Shown here piece by piece: positions 1-5,480 of a DNA stretch of 9,431 nucleotides (positions within the stretch are counted from its first letter, which is position 1; every line of letters starts with the position of its first letter). The notes under the pieces are model-generated. The model made no database searches. It was not told the origin of the DNA and worked only from the letters and a program-made list of their open reading frames with translations. The position numbers and the translations under genes are program-made. This DNA comes from Pseudomonadota bacterium (lineage in GTDB: Bacteria > Pseudomonadota > Gammaproteobacteria > Burkholderiales > Burkholderiaceae_D). Location of the stretch: assembly GCA_023392035.1 (NCBI GenBank), contig JAEVZY010000087.1:1-9431 (forward strand), in the 5' to 3' direction.

Positions 1-22
1 GCCGCAGCGCTTGCGCTGCGGC
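1..22 (-). terminator. Perfect 10-bp hairpin downstream of the operon (second of two)
   Basis: GCCGCAGCGC (1-10) and GCGCTGCGGC (13-22) are perfectly complementary around TT. It lies 33 bases past the deacetylase stop and 12 bases past the first hairpin. Any U-tract would fall left of position 1 and cannot be seen, and the stem may also extend beyond the edge. It is a plausible Rho-independent terminator for the leftward operon. Confidence 0.45.
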
Positions 23-34
23 CGGCGCCATCCG

Positions 35-56
35 GCAGCCTGCGTTCGCGGGCTGC
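35..56 (-). terminator. Hairpin touching the last stop codon (first of two)
   Basis: Arms 35-44 and 47-56 form a 10-bp stem around a TT/AA centre, with one mismatched pair (41/50; C-A in the minus-strand transcript). The last arm base is shared with the TAG stop of the deacetylase gene (56-58). No U-rich run follows it, so alone it is not a canonical Rho-independent terminator; a transcript-stabilising stem is equally possible. Confidence 0.4.
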
Positions 57-688
57 TACACCACCCATCTCACCACCTCGAAACTCTCCGCATACTCGGC
101 CCCGATCTGCACGCCGCGCGTACGCGCCAGCGATTCGATGAAGCCGGAGGACATGTAGGGACGATGCGCCTGCGACTCATAGGCCTGCAGCGCGTACATC
201 TTGCGTTCCAGATGCTGGCGCGACAGGCGGATGAAGCCGGACGTGTTGAAACCCAGGTTGTTCCAGATCAGCTCATAGCCGAGGATGGTGCTCTGCTTGA
301 AGGCGCGCAGGCCTTCGCGGGCGATCACCTCGTGATCCTGATGAATGTCGTGCAGGCATGGCATCAGCACCAGGTCGTACTTGTTGCGCCGTAGCGCAAT
401 CATTTCGTCAAGTACTTCCTGCCGGTGGTACTCCAGCTCCCTCACTTTGTAACCGCAGATGAACAGGTTCTCCGGCGGGATGCCCAGGCGCTGGGTGGCG
501 GCCCGCACTTCCCGGGTCAGGGTGTCGGGCGGGAACTCCGGGCGCAGCGAGTTTTCCGCGGTGGAAAACGCCGCGTAGCTGACATTGGCTCCGCTTTCGA
601 TCAAACGCGCGATGGTGCCGCCGGCGCCCAGTTCGCCGTCATCGGTGTGCGGCGCCAATACCAGGATGTTCTTGAACAGATGCAGCAT
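56..688 (-). CDS. PIG-L/LmbE-family zinc-dependent N-deacetylase
   Basis: A 210-residue protein of the usual size for the family, which removes the acetyl group from N-acetylglucosamine-type sugars by a zinc-activated water. The N-terminal motif APHTDDGELGAGGTI (12-26) supplies H14 and D17 as predicted zinc ligands and D16 as the general base, by comparison with the H-P-D-D motif of MshB. Thr replaces the common Pro, and Gly-Glu replaces the usual Glu. The second motif, HDIHQDHE (113-120), supplies the H116-x-D118-H119 element with the third zinc ligand. There is no signal peptide or membrane segment, so it should work in the cytoplasm on a nucleotide- or lipid-linked sugar before flipping. 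AAGGAG lies 6 bases before the ATG, in the 16-base gap after the GT2 gene. It is the last gene of the operon in the window. Likely role: exposing a free amine in the repeat unit (inference). A small-molecule deacetylase like MshB/BshB is less likely in this context. Confidence 0.92.
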   Translation of the reverse strand: MLHLFKNILVLAPHTDDGELGAGGTIARLIESGANVSYAAFSTAENSLRPEFPPDTLTREVRAATQRLGIPPENLFICGYKVRELEYHRQEVLDEMIALRRNKYDLVLMPCLHDIHQDHEVIAREGLRAFKQSTILGYELIWNNLGFNTSGFIRLSRQHLERKMYALQAYESQAHRPYMSSGFIESLARTRGVQIGAEYAESFEVVRWVV

Positions 689-694
689 GATGGA

Positions 695-700
695 CTCCTT
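695..700 (-). promoter_or_regulatory. Ribosome binding site of the PIG-L deacetylase gene
   Basis: AAGGAG on the minus strand, 6 bases before the ATG at 688 and just after the GT2 stop at 705-707. Confidence 0.75.
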
Positions 701-704
701 GCTT

Positions 705-1673
705 TCAGCGCCCCATCAGGTGACGCTCGAAAAATACGCGCAAGCGATAAGCAAGCGGGGTGGCGAGCGAAATCGCCGACAGCTTGGCGCGCCAACCCAC
801 CCTTCTCACAAACAGGATCGAAACGATGCGGCCGCTGGCGCGCAATTCGAACAGGCGCCGGTATGCCAGCATCTGCCGCAAAGGGCCCGGCGCCAGCTGT
901 GACCGGTAGCGCTCGATGAACAGCGCATAGGCAAGCGCCCTTTGCGTGAGCAGGCGGCGCTTGGTTTCGAAAGGCGCGCCAAAGCCCATCGAATTGCGGT
1001 CATGGATGCGGTAGTGCGAAACGATTTCGCGCGACCAGGGAAACGCGCCGGCGAAGCATTCGATATGCAGCCGCGCCCACAGGTCTTCGTTGGGCAATTG
1101 CGCCGGCACCGGAAACACCAGCTCGGCGAATTCGCGCTTCATCAGCACGGTGCCGCCGCTGTAATTCGGCCCGTCTCCGCGCGGATAGAGAATGTGGTGA
1201 TACCTGGGATTGGTGCTGAAAGAGCGCGCCTTGCCGCAGGCCACCCGGCTGCCGTGCAGCCGCATCACCTGCAGCCGGTGTTCCAGCGATTGGGGCGGCA
1301 TCACATCATCGCCGCCAAAGAAGCCGACGACATCGCCCTTGCTGTGGCTCCAGGCCAGGTTGTAGGCATGCACCTTGCCCTGGCCGTCCGAGCGCAATAC
1401 CTTGACGCGTGCGTCAAGCTTGCGATGGGCTTCGGCAATCGCCAGCGTATCGTCGCTGGAATTGTCATCCACCACGATGACTTCCAGCCGCGTGTGGCTT
1501 TGCCCCAGCACGCTTTGCAGGCACTGCGCCAGGTAGAGGCCCTCATTCTTCACCGCGATCAGTATCGATACCAGCGGCGCCCCCGCAGCAGAGGCATCGG
1601 CGTGGGCATCGGCATCGTGTTGCGGCGCATGTGCCGCCAGCGGCTCGTGCGGGCGGATCAGCGTATGCAGCAT
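705..1673 (-). CDS. GT2-family glycosyltransferase with a His/Asp/Ala-rich N-terminal tail
   Basis: A GT-A inverting sugar transferase, 322 residues from the ATG at 1673 or 325 from the ATG at 1682. AGGAGG (1683-1688) abuts the 1682 start with no spacing but lies 9 bases before the 1673 start, so I prefer 1673. Numbered from there, the first 30 residues are a low-complexity tail with a DADAHADA repeat (20-27). The fold then begins with LVSILIAVKNE (34-44), IVVDDNSSDDT (66-76) and GKVHAYNLAW (99-108). FFGGDDVM (118-125) stands where the DxD motif is expected, with Gly in place of the first Asp. SGGTVLMKR (172-180) and LPNEDLWARL (193-202) give the usual acceptor side and ED pair; HDRNSMG (224-230) follows. 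The last 40 residues are basic and amphipathic (VRRVGWRAKL) and may bind the membrane. It lies between the lyase-like gene and the deacetylase gene, 18 bases after the former, and probably adds one residue of the repeat unit. Donor unknown. Confidence 0.92.
   Translation of the reverse strand: MLHTLIRPHEPLAAHAPQHDADAHADASAAGAPLVSILIAVKNEGLYLAQCLQSVLGQSHTRLEVIVVDDNSSDDTLAIAEAHRKLDARVKVLRSDGQGKVHAYNLAWSHSKGDVVGFFGGDDVMPPQSLEHRLQVMRLHGSRVACGKARSFSTNPRYHHILYPRGDGPNYSGGTVLMKREFAELVFPVPAQLPNEDLWARLHIECFAGAFPWSREIVSHYRIHDRNSMGFGAPFETKRRLLTQRALAYALFIERYRSQLAPGPLRQMLAYRRLFELRASGRIVSILFVRRVGWRAKLSAISLATPLAYRLRVFFERHLMGR
1593..1616 (-). repeat. Imperfect hexamer repeat inside the GT2 gene
   Basis: Four tandem 6-base units on the plus strand: GGCATC, GGCGTG, GGCATC, GGCATC. 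On the coding strand they give Asp-Ala, Asp-Ala, His-Ala, Asp-Ala. Unit length is a multiple of three, so gain or loss would change tail length without a frameshift. Confidence 0.7.
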
Positions 1674-1682
1674 GAGATTCAT

Positions 1683-1688
1683 CCTCCT
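1683..1688 (-). promoter_or_regulatory. Ribosome binding site deciding between two GT2 starts
   Basis: AGGAGG on the minus strand, in the gap after the lyase-like gene. It directly touches the ATG at 1682, which is too close for normal initiation, and is 9 bases from the next in-frame ATG at 1673, which is within the usual range. The protein therefore more likely starts MLHTL. Confidence 0.65.
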
Positions 1689-1691
1689 CGG

Positions 1692-2579
1692 TCAGCGAAT
1701 CTGGTAAAGATGAGAAGTCTTGAAGTACACGGTACGCACAGCCGAGGGCTGGCCTTCCCACTGGTACCAGCCAAAATCCATCCGGTGCGGACCAAGCTGG
1801 TCGGGGTGCAGGGGTGGTCCTTCCCTTGTCAGCCAGGGCTGGCCGTCGAACCAGGCTTGCACACTGCCCTGGCCGCCGAACTGCGGCGGCCGGTCGTCGG
1901 CGTTGAAACGGATGCGTACGCGGTAATAGCGGCCGGCCTGCAGCTGGCGGGTGGGCAGCGCCGCCGGCACATATTCGCCCTCGCCCCAGCGCAGCTGTGC
2001 CGGCCAGCCCGGAGCGCTCATCGCCGAAAGCGGATACTTGACCGCGATGCTCAGCGCGCGGCCATTGAGTATCAGCGCCAGCGAGGGGTTGCCCCACTGC
2101 CCCGGCCTGGGCATGCCCTTCAACTGCCACAGCAGTCCGGCGCCTGGCTTCATGTCGAAGTTCCAGTCGGGGGCCAGCTTGAACTGCAAGTCGTAGACGT
2201 AGGTCTTGTAGGGCTCCAGGTGGAATCCATTGAGCTGGGTACGAAAGCCGACCGGCCCGCGATCGCCCGGCAGAAGCTGGACGCGCGTCACCTGCTGGCC
2301 ATCCGCGGGATCCTGCACTTTCATGATGTGCGGGCTGCGCGACCCTGAATTGCTGATCCTGTCCCCGCTCAGAACGCTGGTGTCGAACACCAGCGCCGCC
2401 AGGTCGGAGACCCCGCTTTGCGCATTGACGAAAGGCGTGGCGCCGTCGAAGTCGAAGACGCGCAGCGCGCCGCCTTCGAAACGGCTGTAGGTGAGGAGCG
2501 CGCCATCGTCCTGGGCCCGGGCCGTGAGGCTGCAAGCCGCCAGCAGGATCAACAGGAGATGATGGCGCTTGCCTCGCAT
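1692..2579 (-). CDS. Exported polysaccharide-lyase-like protein (heparin-lyase-type jelly roll)
   Basis: A 295-residue protein with an export signal: basic start MRGKRHH, hydrophobic core about 8-15, then either a lipobox-like L13-A14-A15-C16 or a signal peptidase I site after A20-R21-A22. The body matches the pattern of heparin-lyase-like polysaccharide lyases: YVYDLQFKLAPDW (127-139), GLLWQLKG (148-155), NPSLALILNGRALSIAV (164-180), YYRVRIRF (218-225), VQAWFDGQPW (240-249) and a closing FGWYQWEG...RTVYFKTSHLY (269-292), as in beta-jelly-roll lyases. Such enzymes cleave uronic-acid polymers by beta-elimination outside the cytoplasm. One oddity is that the usual Q-W-H segment reads Q-L-K here (152-154), so activity is uncertain. 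I chose the ATG at 2579, which gives a proper signal peptide, over an in-frame ATG at 2624 that adds 15 polar residues and lies inside the amidotransferase gene. It starts 4 bases after that gene's stop. Likely role: trimming or releasing the polymer made by the operon (inference). A carbohydrate-binding, non-catalytic jelly roll is the alternative. Confidence 0.8.
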   Translation of the reverse strand: MRGKRHHLLLILLAACSLTARAQDDGALLTYSRFEGGALRVFDFDGATPFVNAQSGVSDLAALVFDTSVLSGDRISNSGSRSPHIMKVQDPADGQQVTRVQLLPGDRGPVGFRTQLNGFHLEPYKTYVYDLQFKLAPDWNFDMKPGAGLLWQLKGMPRPGQWGNPSLALILNGRALSIAVKYPLSAMSAPGWPAQLRWGEGEYVPAALPTRQLQAGRYYRVRIRFNADDRPPQFGGQGSVQAWFDGQPWLTREGPPLHPDQLGPHRMDFGWYQWEGQPSAVRTVYFKTSHLYQIR

Positions 2580-2583
2580 GGCC

Positions 2584-4596
2584 TCACCCGTGGCTGACGT
2601 TGAAACGCTGGATCCAGTCGCCAAAGCTGATCAGGCGCCAGATGGTGTAGCTGAAGCGGCGGCGACCGGCAATCATCGAATCCAGCATCGGCAGGCAAGC
2701 CGGCGTCAGCACACCGCGACTGGCATCGACCGCTTCGCGCAGACGGGCACTGAAGGCGCGGCCGCTGGATTTGAGCCATTCCTCTTCGGGCGTCTGGAAG
2801 CCGATCTTGTCGACCCGGTCGCGCACCGGGTCGGGCAGGATTGCATCCATGCCGGCGCGTTGCACGCGCTTGGTCATGCCCGCGGCAAGCTTGTATTCAT
2901 CCGGCAAGCCGAGCACAAACTCGACCAGCTCATGGTCCAGGAAGGGCACCCGCGATTCGATCGAATGCGCCATCGAGTCGCGGTCTTCCCAGTGCAGCAG
3001 CATCTGCAGATTGCTGGCGGTGAGCTGCTGGCGCGACATGCTTGCCACATCCTGCGCCGCGCCCAGGCTGCGCTTGGGATCGACCGGCCGCGCGCCCAGG
3101 CGCTCCAGGTCCAGCCACTCCGGCTGCCCATGGGCGCGCCCGGCCAGTGCCCGCATGCGGTGACGCACAGACTCGGGCAGGAACAGGTCGGCGGTCCACA
3201 TTGCCATCAGCAGGTGCGAGTGGCCATGCAAGGCACGCGTCTGCCGCATCTCCAGCATCAGTTGCCGCAAGCGGCGCTCGCGCAGCAGGCCGGCAAAACG
3301 GGGACCGAAGAAGCTGTGATACCCCGCCAGCATTTCATCGGCCCCCTGCCCATCCAGCATCACCTTGATGCCGGATTCGGCCGCCAGCCGGAACACGCAC
3401 CACTGGGCAAAGATGCTGGACGAGCCGAAAGGCTCATCCTGGTGCCAGACAATTTCACCGGCATCGCGCAGCAAGCCGTCCAGCGAGGGATAGACGAAGT
3501 GCGAATCCACGCCCGTTACCCGCGCCACCATTTCGATCCAGTGCCGCTCGTCATGGCGCTTCTCCACCGTGCAGGCGGAAAAACTCTTTTGTGCCGGCGG
3601 CGCCGCTTGCCGGGCCAGCAGTTGCTGCACCACGCACACGATGGATGAAGAATCCAGGCCGCCCGAGAGGCAGGAACCCACCGGCACGTCCGAGCGCAAA
3701 TGCTCGTCCACCGCCTTGATGAAGTGCTGGCGAAAGCCGCTGGCCGCCTCTTCGAAGCTGCATTGGACCGGGCGCGCGGCCATGCGGTACCACTGCTGCG
3801 TGGCCAGCCGCGCGCCGGGACGCAACACCGCGCCGGCCTGCAGCCACAGGCTATGGCCGGGTCGCAACTGGTGCACGCCGGCGAACAGGGTTTCTTCGCC
3901 ATGGTCCATCAGGCTCCAGACCAGGAAGTCATAGGCGCGTTGCGGATTGACCTGGGCCTTCCAGCCGGGCCAGGCGCTGAATGCCTTGATCTCGGATGCG
4001 AAGCACAACACGCCCTCGCCCGAGACCCAGTAGTACAGCGGCTTGATGCCAAAGCGGTCGCGTGCCATGAATAGCCGTGCGCTGCGGCTGTCATAGATCG
4101 CAAAGGCCCACATGCCCTTGAAGCGCTGCAGGCAGTCCTGCCCCCATTGCTGCCAGGCGGCCAGCACCACTTCGGTATCGGAGCTGGTCAGGAAGCGCCG
4201 GCCCAGGCCCTGCAGCGTCACGCGCAAAGCTTCGTGGTTGTAGATTTCGCCGTTGTAGACGATCCAGTAGCGACGGTCGCTGCTGCACATGGGCTGATGA
4301 CCGCCGGCCGAGAGATCCACCACCGACAGCCGGCGATGCCCGAGGCCGATGACGGCGCGGTTTGCCAGCATGTCGGCGGCCTGGCCAACATGCAGCTGCG
4401 GCGAAAAAGGCAAGCCGGCCTGGCTGCAAGCCAGCGGCGTGTCATCCCCGGACAAGGCCAGCGGCGCCAGGCCGGGCGCGCGCACGGCGAGATAGCCTTC
4501 GTCATCCGGGCCGCGGTGGGCCAGCAGGCGGTTCATCGCCACCAGCGGCGCAAGGTCCACGGGCTTGGGGCTGACAAATCCTGTGATTCCACACAC
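2584..4596 (-). CDS. AsnB-like glutamine-dependent amidotransferase (polysaccharide-locus type)
   Basis: A 670-residue class-II glutamine amidotransferase fused to an ATP-dependent synthetase domain. The glutaminase domain has Cys2 as nucleophile once the start methionine is removed (MCGITGF), HRGPDDEG at 27-34, RLSVVDLS at 89-96, NGEIYN at 115-120, SDTEV at 139-143 and RDRFGIKPLYY at 179-189. The synthetase domain has the PP-loop SGGLDSSS at 311-318, HQDEP at 385-389, DGQGADE at 415-421 and ESRVPFLDH at 547-555. All expected catalytic elements are present. The start must be the GTG at 4596, because only this exposes Cys2; it has AAGGAG 6 bases upstream. An in-frame ATG at 4875 would bury the cysteine behind 93 residues read from inside the GT2 gene. 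Between HRGPDDEG and GHRRL there are about 50 residues instead of the roughly 15 of free asparagine synthetases. In a polysaccharide operon, homologues such as WbpS and WbtH are linked to amidation of uronic acids, so a sugar carboxylate is the likely substrate here (inference). Plain asparagine synthesis remains possible. Confidence 0.93.
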   Translation of the reverse strand: MCGITGFVSPKPVDLAPLVAMNRLLAHRGPDDEGYLAVRAPGLAPLALSGDDTPLACSQAGLPFSPQLHVGQAADMLANRAVIGLGHRRLSVVDLSAGGHQPMCSSDRRYWIVYNGEIYNHEALRVTLQGLGRRFLTSSDTEVVLAAWQQWGQDCLQRFKGMWAFAIYDSRSARLFMARDRFGIKPLYYWVSGEGVLCFASEIKAFSAWPGWKAQVNPQRAYDFLVWSLMDHGEETLFAGVHQLRPGHSLWLQAGAVLRPGARLATQQWYRMAARPVQCSFEEAASGFRQHFIKAVDEHLRSDVPVGSCLSGGLDSSSIVCVVQQLLARQAAPPAQKSFSACTVEKRHDERHWIEMVARVTGVDSHFVYPSLDGLLRDAGEIVWHQDEPFGSSSIFAQWCVFRLAAESGIKVMLDGQGADEMLAGYHSFFGPRFAGLLRERRLRQLMLEMRQTRALHGHSHLLMAMWTADLFLPESVRHRMRALAGRAHGQPEWLDLERLGARPVDPKRSLGAAQDVASMSRQQLTASNLQMLLHWEDRDSMAHSIESRVPFLDHELVEFVLGLPDEYKLAAGMTKRVQRAGMDAILPDPVRDRVDKIGFQTPEEEWLKSSGRAFSARLREAVDASRGVLTPACLPMLDSMIAGRRRFSYTIWRLISFGDWIQRFNVSHG

Positions 4597-4602
4597 GTTG
4601 CG

Positions 4603-4608
4603 CTCCTT
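4603..4608 (-). promoter_or_regulatory. Ribosome binding site that fixes the GTG start of the amidotransferase
   Basis: AAGGAG on the minus strand, 6 bases before the GTG at 4596. Its first base is also the first base position of the upstream GT2 stop codon region (TAA, 4608-4610), so a ribosome ending the GT2 gene sits on the site. This favours the GTG start over the upstream in-frame ATG at 4875 and agrees with the need for Cys at position 2. Confidence 0.8.
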
Positions 4609-5468
4609 TATCGCTGCGCGCGCAAAAAGTTGCGGTAGATGGAAGCCAGCGCCGGAGCGGGCACCAGGCGCAGCGGCACCCGGCTGGCGATGAACAAGGC
4701 AGTGCCGCCCAGACCGAGAAAGCCGATGCGATGCGCATACCAGGCCATGGCCAGTTCCGCGCGCGCATAGGCCAGGCCGCGCCGCCTTGCCAACATGGCG
4801 GTGCCGGCGCGCACATGCACCAGCGGCTGCTCGAGATTGACGATCTGCACGCCCGCAACAAGGCAACGCAGCCACAGCGCGTAATCTTCAAAGCCGCGCA
4901 GATTGCTGTAGCCGCCCACTTGCTGGATCACGCTTTTGCGGTACATCACGCTGGGATGGTTGAGCGGGTTGCGGGTGCGCGCGTAACGCGAGATCCGCGC
5001 CGGCTCGCAGGGCACGCGCCGCTCCCGCATCGGCGTCAGGGCCTGGGCATCGAACTCGCGCACATTGGCGCCCACCACGCCGACCTCGGGCCGGGCCGCC
5101 AGCAACTGCAATTGCTGCTTGAAGCGTTGCGGCAGGTTGATATCGTCGGCGTCGCAGCGCGCCACGATTTCATGCTCGCATTCGGCCAGGCCGGCATTGA
5201 GCGCAGCCGGCAAACCCTGGCGCGGCCGGCGCACCCGGTGCAGCGGCAAACTTTCTGCATGCTCCCGCAGCACGCGCTCCAGTGCCGGCGTCAGCGGGCC
5301 GTCTTCCACCACCACCACTTGCGAGGGCAGCCAGCTTGATTTGCGCACGCTGTCCAGGCTTTCGGACAGGTATTGCGGCTGTTCGCCGGCGTAGACCGGC
5401 AACAGGGCGGAGAAGCGCGTATTGGCACAATCGGCAAAGGTTTCGGCACGGTTTTCCCGAAGCGTCAT
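4608..5468 (-). CDS. GT2-family glycosyltransferase, AmsE-like
   Basis: A 286-residue GT-A inverting transferase that should add one sugar to the lipid-linked repeat unit. The fold begins at FSALLPVYAGEQPQYLSESL (19-38), close in style to AmsE of the amylovoran cluster. VVVVEDGP (51-58) is the nucleotide-binding strand, QGLPAALNAG (84-93) follows, and DADD at 106-109 is an intact metal-binding DxD motif. NHPSVMYRKSV (170-180) and GFEDYALWLR (192-201), with the E194-D195 acceptor/catalytic pair, are the remaining family signatures. The C-terminal 35 residues include a hydrophobic stretch (about 249-275) that could seat the protein on the membrane. The start is supported by AAGGAG 5 bases upstream, in the 12-base gap after the polymerase gene. 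Its TAA stop overlaps the Shine-Dalgarno of the next gene. Donor specificity is unknown. Confidence 0.93.
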   Translation of the reverse strand: MTLRENRAETFADCANTRFSALLPVYAGEQPQYLSESLDSVRKSSWLPSQVVVVEDGPLTPALERVLREHAESLPLHRVRRPRQGLPAALNAGLAECEHEIVARCDADDINLPQRFKQQLQLLAARPEVGVVGANVREFDAQALTPMRERRVPCEPARISRYARTRNPLNHPSVMYRKSVIQQVGGYSNLRGFEDYALWLRCLVAGVQIVNLEQPLVHVRAGTAMLARRRGLAYARAELAMAWYAHRIGFLGLGGTALFIASRVPLRLVPAPALASIYRNFLRAQR

Positions 5469-5473
5469 GGCGG

Positions 5474-5479
5474 CTCCTT
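5474..5479 (-). promoter_or_regulatory. Ribosome binding site of the AmsE-like GT2 gene
   Basis: AAGGAG on the minus strand, 5 bases before the ATG at 5468 and inside the 12-base gap after the membrane protein's stop. It is one of four good Shine-Dalgarno sites in the operon. The first three genes of the window instead rely on overlap with the upstream stop. Confidence 0.75.
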
Positions 5480-5480
5480 T

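Noticed and set aside
942..2348. Plus-strand open frame of 468 codons as a gene
   Set aside because: It is codon-aligned antisense to the GT2 and lyase-like genes, with reverse-leucine (Gln) bias and no recognisable motif.
1543..2535. Minus-strand 330-codon frame overlapping the lyase-like gene
   Set aside because: It is Arg/Ala/Gly/Pro-rich out-of-frame translation of GC-rich DNA, without domains; the overlapping 295-residue frame has a signal peptide and lyase pattern.
2580..2624. 15-residue extension of the lyase-like protein
   Set aside because: It places polar residues before the signal peptide and overlaps the end of the amidotransferase gene; the ATG at 2579 gives a standard basic-hydrophobic start.
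2569..3648. Plus-strand open frame of 359 codons as a gene
   Set aside because: It is the codon-aligned antisense shadow of the amidotransferase gene, whose catalytic motifs are complete on the minus strand.
4597..4875. 93-residue N-terminal extension of the amidotransferase
   Set aside because: It would bury the nucleophilic Cys2, lies within the GT2 coding region, and ignores the AAGGAG placed 6 bases before the GTG at 4596.
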